Assembly (NCBI GenBank): GCA_004556055.1
Contig: SFIW01000002.1
Span: forward strand, 1 to 64,000
Direction of reading: 5' to 3'
Source: Planctomycetaceae bacterium
Lineage (GTDB): Bacteria > Planctomycetota > Planctomycetia > Pirellulales > Thermoguttaceae
DNA length: 64,000 bases
Shown: positions 25,823-34,850 of the stretch, one piece after another
Layout of the letters: each line of letters opens with the position of its first letter
How positions within the stretch are numbered: the stretch's first letter is position 1
The notes under the pieces: model-generated
Told to the model about the DNA's origin: nothing
The model's input: the letters and a program-made list of their open reading frames with translations, nothing else
Database searches by the model: none
Translations under genes and position numbers: made by a program

Positions 25823-26130
25823 TTTCCGGGATGATGAAGCGCGCGCTTGTTGACGTCGACCTCGAGAGGACCGAAGGCCGCTTCGTGTCGTTGAATCGTC
25901 ATTCCAAGAGCATGATAAAGACGCTTGGCTGTATAGAAGTTGAGAACGACGCGTTGGCTTACCGCAATCTTTTCCGGCGCTCCCATCGGTTGCGGATTAA
26001 TCCCGAAGTCGACGATGAGTTCTTCCGGCGTGCCGGTAACTCGGCAGAAATTCGCGTATGTCGCGACGACGGCCCCGTCTTCTATCTGCGGACGTTGCGG
26101 TCTTTCAACAGGGGGGATTTCTTTGGCCAT
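25819..26130 (-). CDS. DUF3467 family protein
   Basis: A 103-residue soluble protein matching DUF3467: VATYANFCRVTGTPEELIVDFG, then VSQRVVLNFYTAKRLYHAL. The family is small, widespread and without an assigned function. The ATG at 26130 is chosen because GAGGAGA lies just upstream; an alternative start at 26145 lacks this. It leads the minus-strand group DUF3467 - MBL hydrolase - waaA. Confidence 0.85.
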   Translation of the reverse strand: MAKEIPPVERPQRPQIEDGAVVATYANFCRVTGTPEELIVDFGINPQPMGAPEKIAVSQRVVLNFYTAKRLYHALGMTIQRHEAAFGPLEVDVNKRALHHPGK

Positions 26131-26286
26131 TTTATTTCTCCTCAAATGAAAAATAGATTAACGCGTCGCGGGAAGTTTCCCAGGGGGATGTTGCGCCGCA
26201 GGCGTCCTTTCACTAAAATTTATTCCTAAACACTATTATTTTTTACGACGCCCCGCAAGACGAATTTACTCGGAGCGAGAAGAAAG

Positions 26287-26748
26287 ATGTCGACAAATCC
26301 AGAAGAGTCCAATACGAGCGCGAAAATTCTCCAATTGGTCGTTCCCGGCGTTATTTCGATTCCTCTTTCGGAAATTAAGGTTACGTACACGCATAGTTCA
26401 GGTCCTGGCGGTCAAAACGTCAACAAGACGTCGTCGAAGGCGCGAATAAGGTGGAATATTAGCGCGAGCGCGTTGGCGCCAGACGTCGTCGCGCGTTTTC
26501 GAACGCTCTATCCTTCTTGGATGACGGAGGATGGAGAGGTCGTAATATCGAATCAGGAGTATCGCGACGCGCCGAAGAATAGGGCCGCGTGCATCGAAAA
26601 ACTTCGAGAAGCGCTCGTCAAAGCGTCGATACGTCCGAAACCTAGGATACCGACAAAACCGACGAGAGGCTCAGTCTTGCGCCGTCTCGCCGCAAAGAAG
26701 CGTCACAGCGCCAAAAAAAGAGACCGAGGACGCAGAGATTTTGAATAA
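26287..26748 (+). CDS. arfB: Ribosome-rescue peptidyl-tRNA hydrolase ArfB (YaeJ)
   Basis: A 153-residue class-I release-factor-like protein lacking codon-recognition domains. It has the catalytic GGQ (residues 41-43) in SSGPGGQNVNKTSS and the basic C-terminal tail (RRLAAKKRHSAKKRDRG) that ArfB inserts into the empty mRNA channel of stalled ribosomes. It releases peptides from ribosomes without a stop codon. The gene is divergent from DUF3467 across a 156-base gap that holds both promoters. Confidence 0.92.
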   Translation: MSTNPEESNTSAKILQLVVPGVISIPLSEIKVTYTHSSGPGGQNVNKTSSKARIRWNISASALAPDVVARFRTLYPSWMTEDGEVVISNQEYRDAPKNRAACIEKLREALVKASIRPKPRIPTKPTRGSVLRRLAAKKRHSAKKRDRGRRDFE

Positions 26749-26753
26749 ATCTC

Positions 26754-26782
26754 TTGAAATAGAGAGCGTCAACGTCTATAAT
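26754..26782 (+). promoter_or_regulatory. Sigma-70 promoter of the Nramp-like transporter gene
   Basis: TTGAAA (26754-26759), a 17-base spacer and TATAAT (26777-26782), near consensus. It begins just after the arfB stop codon and gives a leader of about 90 bases. Confidence 0.75.
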
Positions 26783-26879
26783 AATAAGCGTACAATATTA
26801 GCAAAAAACGCGCAGTGTGGCTAACTCACGACATGCGTTTATTTTAGAGTGTGCCTTTGCGAATTGCTTAGAGGTTGGT

Positions 26880-28442
26880 ATGGCCGAAAATAATCAGACT
26901 ACGAGTCCTCAAGACGGGGCCGGACTTCCTATGAGTCCAAAATGGGATCCTGAAAAGTTAGCTCTAGAAAAAGAGAACCTCAGAGCTCTCGAAGCGTTGC
27001 CTTTAGGAAAACGTTCGTGGGGGTATGTAAAGCGCACTGGGCCCGGCCTTTTGCAGAGCGCGATGACGCTGGGCGCAGGAAGCGCGACCGCGTCGGTTCT
27101 TGCCGGCGCGTCCTTTGGATATAAACTCTTGTGGGTACAACCCCTTGCGATGTTCTTTGGCGTTATGATGTTAGGGGCGTTGTCCAACGTCGTGTTGACG
27201 CGCGGAGAGCGACCCTACGAATCCTTTGGCAAGCAGGTTTGGAAGCCGCTCGTCTTTATGTGGGCGCTCGGCACGGTTCTCGCATCCGTCATTTGGCACT
27301 TCCCGCAATATACTCTTTTGGCAGGCGCCGGACGCGACCTTGCTTCCGAACTCGGACTGGCTATGTCGAACGGCGGCGACGTCCCCGGTTGGATTCAGGG
27401 ACTTTCGAACGCGCTTTCTCCCCTTGGCTTCAAAGTCAACACCGACTCGACGACGCTCGGCTATCTCGTTAGCTTCATTGTCGGCGGCGCATTCCTTGCG
27501 ATGAATATTTTCATGGTTTTCAACTATGGAAAAGGCGCCAAGGGCGTGCGCGCGTACGAACGATTTTTGCGCATTATGATCGCGCTTGTTATCTTCTTCT
27601 TCCTCCTTGTTTGCGTAATGAATATCGGTCGCGTCAACTGGGTCGAGCTGGGGAAAGGTTTCTGCGGATACTATGGACTTCCAAAAAATCCTGAAACGGG
27701 CGTCATTGAAACGGTGACGATTCTTCAGGTTTTGGGAATGCTAGGCGCGGCGGTCGGCATCAACATGACTTTCCTTTATCCGTATTCTCTTCTGGCGAAG
27801 GGATGGGGAAAAGAACACCGCAAATTGGCGCGTTGGGATCTGGGAATGACGATGTTCCTCCCCTTCTCCGTCGTGACCTCCTTGATTATCGTCGCGATGA
27901 CCGTTACGAACGTTTACACGGGAGAAGACGTCGTTCAGACGGGATTGGCGCCCCTTGCCGCAGCGAGCGCTTTTGAAGGACTGCCGGGCGGTCGTTTTAT
28001 CTTCTGTTTAGGTTTGATGGGGATGTGCGGCGGCGCGATTTCCGCGCATATGGTCGCGTGCGGCTTTACTCTTTGCGAGATGATTGGCGGCAAAATGACG
28101 CAGAAGCGTTTCCGACTCTTTGCCCTAACTCCGTGCGTCGGCGTTTTGGGCGTCGTCGTCAATCTACCCTTGTGGTTCCCGGTGTTGGCGTCCGCTGTCT
28201 GCTTCACGATGCTTCCGATCGCGTATTTGATCTTCTTCCTACTGAACAATAAGCGCTCCTATATCGGCGACGCCGTCGGCGCGGGCTGGAAGCGCGTCGC
28301 GCTGAATGTCGTATTGGTTGCAGCCCTGATTTTCGCGTGCTTTGGTTCGGGAATTTCGATCAAGAAGAACGTAATCGACAAGCTCGCGCCACCCGCTCCT
28401 GCGACGATTGTCGTGCCGGAGAATATTCAGTCGAATCGTTAA
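26880..28442 (+). CDS. Nramp-related membrane transporter with altered core motifs
   Basis: A 520-residue protein with about 11 hydrophobic segments and an Nramp-like N-terminal core (GPGLLQSAMTLGAGSATAS, then SFGYKLLWVQPLAM). Canonical Nramp proteins bind Mn2+/Fe2+ with DPGN in helix 1 and MPH in helix 6. Here the helix 1 position reads GAGS (about residues 65-68) and the helix 6 region reads GGAISAHMVACG (about 383). The usual metal ligands are therefore missing, and the substrate may not be Mn or Fe; Mg, Al or non-metal substrates are known for other divergent Nramp branches. The ATG at 26880 follows GAGG; a GTG at 26817 is also in frame. A near-consensus promoter precedes it. Confidence 0.75.
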   Translation: MAENNQTTSPQDGAGLPMSPKWDPEKLALEKENLRALEALPLGKRSWGYVKRTGPGLLQSAMTLGAGSATASVLAGASFGYKLLWVQPLAMFFGVMMLGALSNVVLTRGERPYESFGKQVWKPLVFMWALGTVLASVIWHFPQYTLLAGAGRDLASELGLAMSNGGDVPGWIQGLSNALSPLGFKVNTDSTTLGYLVSFIVGGAFLAMNIFMVFNYGKGAKGVRAYERFLRIMIALVIFFFLLVCVMNIGRVNWVELGKGFCGYYGLPKNPETGVIETVTILQVLGMLGAAVGINMTFLYPYSLLAKGWGKEHRKLARWDLGMTMFLPFSVVTSLIIVAMTVTNVYTGEDVVQTGLAPLAAASAFEGLPGGRFIFCLGLMGMCGGAISAHMVACGFTLCEMIGGKMTQKRFRLFALTPCVGVLGVVVNLPLWFPVLASAVCFTMLPIAYLIFFLLNNKRSYIGDAVGAGWKRVALNVVLVAALIFACFGSGISIKKNVIDKLAPPAPATIVVPENIQSNR

Positions 28443-28451
28443 ACGGCATTT

Positions 28452-28518
28452 AGCGCTTCTTTTCTCATCAAAATTGAGGAGAAAAGAGCGCTTGCCTTGG
28501 CGTCGCGCCGCTTTTTTT
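28452..28518 (+). terminator. Possible terminator after the Nramp-like gene
   Basis: Arms agcgcttcttttctc (28452-28466) and gagaaaagagcgct (28479-28492) pair with one bulged base. The T run comes only at 28512-28519, so this is not a classical terminator. Confidence 0.35.
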
Positions 28519-28629
28519 TACAATTACGATTACGCGTTGCGACATATTATGCGCTTATTGGCGGAACGTCTAGTCGACCCCGTACTGAGCGCGCGTACGA
28601 CGCCGATACGCTAGATTGGAAGATTTGAT

Positions 28630-29280
28630 ATGACTCCGTTTTTATTCGAGGTCGCGACGATCCCTTTTGCTTTGTATTTCCTCGCTTTAGCATGGTTGCA
28701 CTGTCGTAATCATCCGACGTTGATAACCAGCAGACGCGACTTCGTAGCCATGTCTGTCGCCGCGTCCGGCGTCCTGTTCGTCGGACCATTGCAAGTTTTG
28801 CCTGGCGTGAGCGCGTGGACGACCTGGGGCGTCGGCGTATGGGGATTGTTGGTCGTCTTTTACGTTTTGATCGTCGCGCTCATTTCAGCCCGACTACGTC
28901 CGCGCTTTGTCGTCTACAACACGACGATGGAGACCCTTCGAAGAGTTATTACGACCATTGCGGTTGAATTCGACGAAGACGCGCGATGGAGCGGCGACGC
29001 GATGAATATGCCGGGACTGGGCGTTCAGTTTTATCTCGACGATTCCCCGTGCGGACGCGTGACGACGGTCGTATCGATCGGTCGCGATATTTCCCCTAGC
29101 GGATGGAAACGCCTGCGCAACGCGCTCGACAAAGAATTAGAACAAGCGCCGCGTCCTCCTCGAAGGGCGTGGCCTGCGTTCCTGACGGCGGGACTTGCGC
29201 TCCTAGCCGCCGACGTTTTTTGCTTCGTATATTACTACTCGCAAATTTGCGAAGCGCTCGCTTTTTACATGTCAGCTTGA
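28630..29280 (+). CDS. Membrane protein of unknown function
   Basis: A 216-residue protein with three N-terminal hydrophobic helices (about residues 5-22, 38-58 and 68-88), a soluble alpha/beta middle domain (about 95-180, with GVQFYLDDSPCGRVTTVVSIG), and a C-terminal helix (about 187-205). I do not recognise the family. GGAAGA precedes the ATG. It lies 21 bases before the PP2C phosphatase gene, so the two are probably co-transcribed. Confidence 0.75.
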   Translation: MTPFLFEVATIPFALYFLALAWLHCRNHPTLITSRRDFVAMSVAASGVLFVGPLQVLPGVSAWTTWGVGVWGLLVVFYVLIVALISARLRPRFVVYNTTMETLRRVITTIAVEFDEDARWSGDAMNMPGLGVQFYLDDSPCGRVTTVVSIGRDISPSGWKRLRNALDKELEQAPRPPRRAWPAFLTAGLALLAADVFCFVYYYSQICEALAFYMSA

Positions 29281-29301
29281 TTTTTAACCTCGGACGCATA
29301 G

Positions 29302-30675
29302 ATGGACGCCAAAAATAACGAAACTCGCGCAGCGTGGTGGAGCGGTTTGATTACCTATTCGGCGCGTACGGACGTTGGAATGAAACGTCATATGAATCAA
29401 GATTCGTATGCTGTTCTTCCCGCTCCGTCGGCTCGAATGTGGCGTTCGCGCGGGCACGTCTTCGTAGTTGCCGACGGTATGGGAGCGCACAAAGCCGGCG
29501 AGCTGGCAAGTAAGCTCGCCGCGACCGAGGCTCCGCAGTCTTATCTCAAAAGAACGTCTCAGTCCTCCGTCGAGTCCCTGCGCGACGCGCTCATCGACGC
29601 GCACATGATTATCAAAAAACGTGGGGAAAGCGATTTGTCTTTCAAGGATATGGGAACGACGTGCGACATGCTCGTTCTTCAGCCTGGCGTCGGATATGTT
29701 GGACATGTTGGCGACAGTCGCGTCTACAGGTTGCGCGGCGTGACTTTTGAGCAGTTGACCTTTGATCATAGTCTGGCGTGGGAAGTTAAGTATTATCCAA
29801 ACGCCCATTCTTCTTACATTCAGGCAACTCATATTCCAAAAAATATTATTACGCGGTCTTTAGGACCTACCGAACATCTGACCGTCGACGTGGAAGGCCC
29901 TTTTGACACGCAACCGGGGGACGTCTTTTTGATGTGCAGCGACGGTCTCTCGGCCCGCGTCGCCGACTCGGAGATTGCGCAAATCTTGAAGCTCTTTGCT
30001 CCAGAGGACGCGACGCAGGCGCTCGTCAATCTTGCTAATCTTCGCGGCGGACAGGACAATTGCACGGTCGTCGTCGTCCGCGTCGATTCGAACGACGCGC
30101 CCGAAACTTGCGCCGCCGATCGCTCGTTTGAGAAAAAACCGCCCCTTTCGATGGCGGCGTGGTTCTTCTTTTCTCTCGCTTTTATCGCGGCGGTTCTTGC
30201 GATTCTCTTTTTCGTCATGAAAAACGTCGCGCTAGGAGGTTCCTTGTGCGTTGTCGCCATCGCCGCGCTGTCTTTCGCCCTCTTTGTCGGACGCTCTTCT
30301 ATCTTTGGTTCTCAACCCCCTTCTTCCGATGAAACGGAGGCAAAGTTTAAGGGCCCTTACATTCGTTCATCCGCCGAGCCAAGTTCCGAGTTTTGCGACA
30401 AATTGGAAACGACTTGTTCGAAATTATGCGAACAGTTGCGCAGGGATCAGAATGTGGAGCCTGATTGGAAGGGCGTCGATCGGGCGCGAGAACTTGCCAG
30501 AAGCGCGCGAGAGAAAAAAGACTATGCCGACGCCATACGCGCCAACATAACCGTCGTGAACTACATGATGGAGGGGGTGCGAAAATATGTTGAGCTGACT
30601 CGACGGACGAGAAGCCATTCTCACCACGACGTCGGCGGCGTTTCAGGAACTCATTCGAAAGATCCGGCCCGTTGA
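29302..30675 (+). CDS. PP2C-family Ser/Thr protein phosphatase, membrane-anchored
   Basis: A 457-residue protein. Residues about 18-270 are a PP2C/Stp1-type domain with the metal-binding motifs RHMNQDSYAV, VVADGMGAHKAGE, GHVGDSRVYRL, MCSDGLS and GGQDNCTVV. These dephosphorylate Ser/Thr residues placed by Hanks-type kinases. Two adjacent helices (about residues 285-305 and 310-335) anchor it, and a C-terminal cytoplasmic tail of about 110 residues is largely helical and ends in a His-rich stretch (HSHHD). No kinase is adjacent. The start ATG lacks a strong ribosome-binding site. Confidence 0.92.
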   Translation: MDAKNNETRAAWWSGLITYSARTDVGMKRHMNQDSYAVLPAPSARMWRSRGHVFVVADGMGAHKAGELASKLAATEAPQSYLKRTSQSSVESLRDALIDAHMIIKKRGESDLSFKDMGTTCDMLVLQPGVGYVGHVGDSRVYRLRGVTFEQLTFDHSLAWEVKYYPNAHSSYIQATHIPKNIITRSLGPTEHLTVDVEGPFDTQPGDVFLMCSDGLSARVADSEIAQILKLFAPEDATQALVNLANLRGGQDNCTVVVVRVDSNDAPETCAADRSFEKKPPLSMAAWFFFSLAFIAAVLAILFFVMKNVALGGSLCVVAIAALSFALFVGRSSIFGSQPPSSDETEAKFKGPYIRSSAEPSSEFCDKLETTCSKLCEQLRRDQNVEPDWKGVDRARELARSAREKKDYADAIRANITVVNYMMEGVRKYVELTRRTRSHSHHDVGGVSGTHSKDPAR

Positions 30676-30699
30676 CTCGACGATGATTTACGGTAGACT
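30672..30699 (+). promoter_or_regulatory. Candidate promoter of hisF
   Basis: TTGACT (30672-30677), a 16-base spacer and TAGACT (30694-30699). The -35 overlaps the stop codon of the phosphatase gene. Confidence 0.5.
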
Positions 30700-30770
30700 T
30701 GTAATCGGCGGCGCGTCGAACGTCGAGTTGCGTCGCGAACTTATTTCAATTGAGAATAGAGGGCTTGCAG

Positions 30771-31538
30771 ATGCTGGCGAAGCGAGTCGTACCTTGTCTG
30801 GACGTATGCGGCGGACGCGTTGTTAAAGGAACAAATTTTGTCAATCTTCGCGATGCGGGCGACCCGGTCGAGGTCGCGCGACGTTATGAACGCGAAGGCG
30901 CCGACGAGTTAGTTTTTCTCGATATTACGGCCAGTCATGAGGAACGCGACGTGATCGTCGACGTTGTGCGTAAGACCGCCGACGTCGTCTTCATGCCGCT
31001 GACTGTCGGCGGCGGGATTCGTACCGTTGAAGATTTTAGAAAAATTCTTAACGCCGGAGCAGACAAGGTTTCTATCAATTCTTCCGCCGTAAAAACTCCC
31101 GATCTGATCAACGCCGCTGCGGAACGTTTTGGAAGTCAATGCGTTGTTGTTAATATCGATCCCAAGCGCGTGGTAAAGGACGGTAAGGAATTCTGGGAAG
31201 TCTTTATCAACGGCGGACGTATCGGCACGGGTCTTGAAGCCGTCGCGTGGGCGCGCGAAGTTGAAGAGCGCGGCGCAGGCGAAATCGTCCTTACGTCGAT
31301 GGATGGCGACGGCACGCGAAACGGTTACGATATTCCGATTTTGAAAGCCGTATGCGACGCGGTGCGTATTCCCGTCGTCGCGTCGGGCGGCGCGGGTAAG
31401 CCGCAGCACTTTGTCGACGCGATTGTGCAGGCAAACGCGTCCGCCGTGTTGGCCGCGAGCGTTTTCCACTACGGAATCCATTCCATCGCCGAAGTCAAAG
31501 AAGCTATGCGCGCCGCCGGGGTTCCCGTGAGAATCTAA
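30771..31538 (+). CDS. hisF: Imidazole glycerol phosphate synthase subunit HisF
   Basis: HisF is the cyclase of the HisFH complex, turning PRFAR plus ammonia into imidazole glycerol phosphate and AICAR in histidine synthesis. The 255-residue (beta/alpha)8 protein starts MLAKRVVPCLDV with the catalytic Asp11. It also has LVFLDITAS, LTVGGGIRTVEDF, VVNIDPKR with the second catalytic Asp, TSMDGDGTRNGYD and VASGGAG. The ATG at 30771 is chosen because all HisF proteins start here; an upstream TTG (30750) would add seven residues. hisH and other his genes are not adjacent. Confidence 0.96.
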   Translation: MLAKRVVPCLDVCGGRVVKGTNFVNLRDAGDPVEVARRYEREGADELVFLDITASHEERDVIVDVVRKTADVVFMPLTVGGGIRTVEDFRKILNAGADKVSINSSAVKTPDLINAAAERFGSQCVVVNIDPKRVVKDGKEFWEVFINGGRIGTGLEAVAWAREVEERGAGEIVLTSMDGDGTRNGYDIPILKAVCDAVRIPVVASGGAGKPQHFVDAIVQANASAVLAASVFHYGIHSIAEVKEAMRAAGVPVRI

Positions 31539-31567
31539 GAGAAGACCGCGACGTGAAGGCGTCGCGA

Positions 31568-31606
31568 GCCGTCGCGCTTGATATGAGCGACGGCGGTTGT
31601 TATAAT
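31568..31606 (+). promoter_or_regulatory. Promoter of the pilT cluster with overlapping inverted repeat
   Basis: TTGATA (31578-31583), a 17-base spacer and perfect TATAAT (31601-31606). An 8-bp inverted repeat, gccgtcgc (31568-31575) and gcgacggc (31587-31594), brackets the -35 element and enters the spacer, where a bound repressor would block RNA polymerase. It could alternatively be a hairpin that helps end the hisF transcript. Confidence 0.7.
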
Positions 31607-31666
31607 TTGAAGATTACGACTTGCGTTGAACGCGTCGATCATTGTATGTGTTGAGGTTAGATCTAT

Positions 31667-32809
31667 ATGTCGTCGACTGATATTCCTGAACGCGCCATAA
31701 AAAAGGCGAAGGAACTGGAAATTGATCCGCTTTTCAAAGCCCTTGTAAAGCTTTCGGGCAGCGACCTTCATCTCAAGGTTGACCGCCCTCCTTACGTCCG
31801 AGTCAAAGGCGCGTTGCGCACCCTGAATCGCGGTCCTATCGACGATGAAGAAATGAATCGCTTGATCTTCCCGATGATGGACGAACGAAACCGCAAGATT
31901 TATAACGACACGGGAGGGGCGGACTTCGCGCATACCTGCGTCGTCGACGGCGTTCGTTGGCGTTTCCGCGTCAACGTCCTTACCCAAATGGGACACGTCG
32001 GTCTGGTTGCTCGTCGTATTAACAACTTCATCCCCGAACTTGAAAAACTTCACATTCCGCCCGTCCTGTACGAGCTTTGTAAGTTCAGCCAAGGGATGAT
32101 CCTTCTCGCGGGGGTTACGGGTTCCGGAAAATCGACGACGATCGCGTCGATGTTGAACTGGATCAATAAGAACTACAACAAGCACATTCTGACCTTGGAA
32201 GACCCGATCGAATTCATGTTTACGGAAGAGAAGTGCTTGATTAATCAGCGCGAAATTGGTCAGGACGTTTGCGACTTCGAAGTCGGGATGAAACACGCGG
32301 TACGCGAAGACCCCGACGTGATGTTGGTAGGGGAAATGCGCGACCGTGAAACGTTCGAAACGGCTATTCACGCGGCGGAAACGGGGCACCTTGTCTTTGG
32401 TACAATTCACGCGTCGACGGCTCCTTCGACGATTGGACGTATCCTCGACTTATTCCCAGCGAATATGCATAAGGCGATTCGAAGCGCGATCGCAATGAAC
32501 ATGAAGGGAATCGTCGCGCAGAAGCTTTTACCGTCGATTCTTCCAGGCGTGCAACGCGTGCCGACTTGCGAAATCATGATCGTAAACAACGTTATCCGTA
32601 AGCTGATCCTCGAAGGAGAAGACGAAAAGTTGGGCGACGCGATTCGTATTCAAGCGCAAGAAGGTATGCAGGACTTTACAATGTCGTTGAAATCGCTGGT
32701 TCAGATGAAGAAGATCGACCGCGCGACGGCGTTTGAAGTCGCGCCGAATATTGAGTCCTTGAAGATGGCTCTTAAAGGAATCGAAGTTAAAGAACCTGGT
32801 ATCCTCTGA
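31667..32809 (+). CDS. pilT: Type IV pilus retraction ATPase, PilT family
   Basis: A 380-residue hexameric ATPase of the PilT/PilU type, which powers pilus retraction at the inner membrane. It shows the N-terminal SDLHLKVDRPPYVRVKG fold, Walker A GVTGSGKSTT, the Asp box LEDPIEF, Walker B PDVMLVGEMRD, and the His box GHLVFGTIHA. All catalytic motifs are intact. No pilin or assembly genes are in the window. It leads a cluster with a GspE-like pseudo-ATPase (next, 76 bases later) and a CvpA-like membrane protein. Confidence 0.92.
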   Translation: MSSTDIPERAIKKAKELEIDPLFKALVKLSGSDLHLKVDRPPYVRVKGALRTLNRGPIDDEEMNRLIFPMMDERNRKIYNDTGGADFAHTCVVDGVRWRFRVNVLTQMGHVGLVARRINNFIPELEKLHIPPVLYELCKFSQGMILLAGVTGSGKSTTIASMLNWINKNYNKHILTLEDPIEFMFTEEKCLINQREIGQDVCDFEVGMKHAVREDPDVMLVGEMRDRETFETAIHAAETGHLVFGTIHASTAPSTIGRILDLFPANMHKAIRSAIAMNMKGIVAQKLLPSILPGVQRVPTCEIMIVNNVIRKLILEGEDEKLGDAIRIQAQEGMQDFTMSLKSLVQMKKIDRATAFEVAPNIESLKMALKGIEVKEPGIL

Positions 32810-32885
32810 TTTGCAGCGACCGCGCGAGCGCAAGTTTACGGCGTTGCGAAGGCGTTTGCGTCCGCGGGCTGAGGAATTATATAAT

Positions 32886-34802
32886 ATGGAAATGCAAAAG
32901 ATTAAAAAATATGCCGCTGTTGGCGCGTTGGCGCTACTTGGCGTCGGCGTCGTGTCGACGTGCGTCGATCCCCTTTGGGCCGCGAGTACAACTCCAGACG
33001 CAGCTCCGTCTCTTTCCGAGCCTTTTAAGGATTTCGCGAAGCAGGCGAACGAGCAAGGGTGGCGCGCCGGACGCGGCATGTCGATCTGTCCGATCAAACT
33101 CGCCATCCTGATGATTATCTATCTCGCTTGGGTCGCCACGACGAGCTGGTGCAACAACGACGCCGAAGCTCTTGGCGATCCCGATCGCGGAAAGTGGAAC
33201 GGCACGAATATTATCGCTTTTGCGGCGACTTTTTTGGTCGCGCTTTTCATTCCGATCTTCTGGATCGGACTTCCTCTAGTGATTGTCGCGTGGTTGGTTC
33301 CTATTTTCACCTATATTAAGGCGAGAAATAAGGATCTACTAGACGCCGATAAGGTCATGACTGCCGGACACCTCTCTTTCTGGTTCAAAACGAAGGTTCT
33401 CAAGCAGAAGGTGAAGCCCAAGAAGATGGCTTACGAAGGAGGATCGACAATTCAACTCGAAGCCGTCGGCGCAGGTCTCGACGAAAAAACGCTCCTGGGA
33501 CGCACCGTAAACTCCAGAAACTTCAACGGAAGCGTGGGGTATAACTACTTCCGCGAACTTCTTTATCACGCGATTCACGCCCGCGCGACCGACGTTGTGA
33601 TCGAGTTCGGCGTCGAAGAGACGAAATTCCAATATCAAATCGACGGCGTCTATCATTACGTGACGGACGCGTTCAAGAAACCGTGGCTTCGCGAAGAGGC
33701 TGACGACGTCGCCGCGGCGGCAAAAATCCTCATCGGCGCGAATCCTCAGAATCGTTCCGCGCGACAGCAGGGCGTTTTCAAAATGCTCTACGACAAGAAC
33801 AAGAAGGGGAAGCCGCTGACTTGCGAAGTTAAACTAGAAACAGCAGGAACGAAAACCGGCGAGATCTTCAAAGTCACCTTCGTTTTCGCCGCGGCGTCCT
33901 TTAGCTCCCTCGAACAACTTGGCGTCTCGGAAGAGCGCCAAGCGCAAATGAAGAGTTTAATCAACGCCGATAAGGGGTTGGTCGTCCTCGCAACTGCTCC
34001 CCATCACGGCCTCAAGACGTTGACGACCGTTATCTTTGGAACGGCTGACCGTTTTACGCGCGACTTTGCCGGCGTTGAAGACGAGCAACATCCGTATCAG
34101 GAGATTGAAAATATTTCGATCACGAAGTACGATTCCGCGAAGGGCGAAACTCCGATGACCGTTCTTCCCGACGTCTTCTTCCGCGAGCCTAAAGTCTTGT
34201 TGATTCGAGATATGGTAAATCTCGAAACCTGGAAGCTCTGCTGCGAAGAAGTGAACAACGATCGGCTCATAATTACGACGGTTCGCGGAAACGACGCAGT
34301 TTCCACGATTATCGCTCTTCTTCAACAGGGCGTCGATCCCGAGCTCCTTGCTTCCACCCTCACTGCCGTTATCACGCAGCGTCTTGTGCGACGTCTGTGC
34401 AACGAATGTAAAGAAGAAGTCGAAGCGCCTCCTCAAGTCGTCAAGGCGTTGGGACTTGATCCCGCCAAGCCTGTTTGGTTCCGTCAGCATACGCACGAAC
34501 CTGTTCCTGAGGGCGAACGCGATTACTACGTCCCCTGCGAATATTGTCGCGATATCGGGTACTATGGCCGAATCGCCGTTTTCGACGTCTTGGAGATAAA
34601 CGACGAGATGCGTCAAATTATCGCGGCGGACGCGACCTTGGCCCAAAAGGACGCGGCTCTGCGCAAACGCGCGTTGGCTTCCGGTCAGGAAGGATACTGG
34701 GTCGATGGAAAACGTCTCATCAAGGAGGGCGTCACCTCCTACGACGAAATGCGACGATCGTTGGCTTTCACCGCGAAAAAAACGAACGGCGCGGCCAAGT
34801 GA
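32886..34802 (+). CDS. Membrane-anchored GspE/PilB-like protein with degenerate P-loop
   Basis: A 638-residue protein. It starts with a signal-like hydrophobic helix (about residues 8-28), then has further helices near 67-85 and 100-140, and a C-terminal GspE/PilB-type domain from about residue 215 (ELLYHAIHARATDVVIEF). The P-loop reads APHHGLKT (about 369-376) instead of GxTGSGKT, and the Walker B region EPKVLLIRDM lacks the usual acidic pair. The zinc-binding Cys pairs CNEC (about 505) and CEYC (about 551) of GspE/PilB are kept. It is therefore probably an ATPase-dead structural or regulatory partner of PilT (inference). GAGGAA gives the ATG at 32886; an upstream in-frame start at 32811 is less likely. 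Confidence 0.8.
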   Translation: MEMQKIKKYAAVGALALLGVGVVSTCVDPLWAASTTPDAAPSLSEPFKDFAKQANEQGWRAGRGMSICPIKLAILMIIYLAWVATTSWCNNDAEALGDPDRGKWNGTNIIAFAATFLVALFIPIFWIGLPLVIVAWLVPIFTYIKARNKDLLDADKVMTAGHLSFWFKTKVLKQKVKPKKMAYEGGSTIQLEAVGAGLDEKTLLGRTVNSRNFNGSVGYNYFRELLYHAIHARATDVVIEFGVEETKFQYQIDGVYHYVTDAFKKPWLREEADDVAAAAKILIGANPQNRSARQQGVFKMLYDKNKKGKPLTCEVKLETAGTKTGEIFKVTFVFAAASFSSLEQLGVSEERQAQMKSLINADKGLVVLATAPHHGLKTLTTVIFGTADRFTRDFAGVEDEQHPYQEIENISITKYDSAKGETPMTVLPDVFFREPKVLLIRDMVNLETWKLCCEEVNNDRLIITTVRGNDAVSTIIALLQQGVDPELLASTLTAVITQRLVRRLCNECKEEVEAPPQVVKALGLDPAKPVWFRQHTHEPVPEGERDYYVPCEYCRDIGYYGRIAVFDVLEINDEMRQIIAADATLAQKDAALRKRALASGQEGYWVDGKRLIKEGVTSYDEMRRSLAFTAKKTNGAAK

Positions 34803-34850
34803 ATCTCCTCTTACATGAAGTGTAAATCGATTTAGATAACGGATATAAAC

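Noticed and set aside
31568..31594. Inverted repeat considered as a hisF terminator
   Set aside because: It is followed by only a short T stretch, and its overlap with the near-consensus promoter makes an operator the better reading. I keep the terminator as a secondary possibility.
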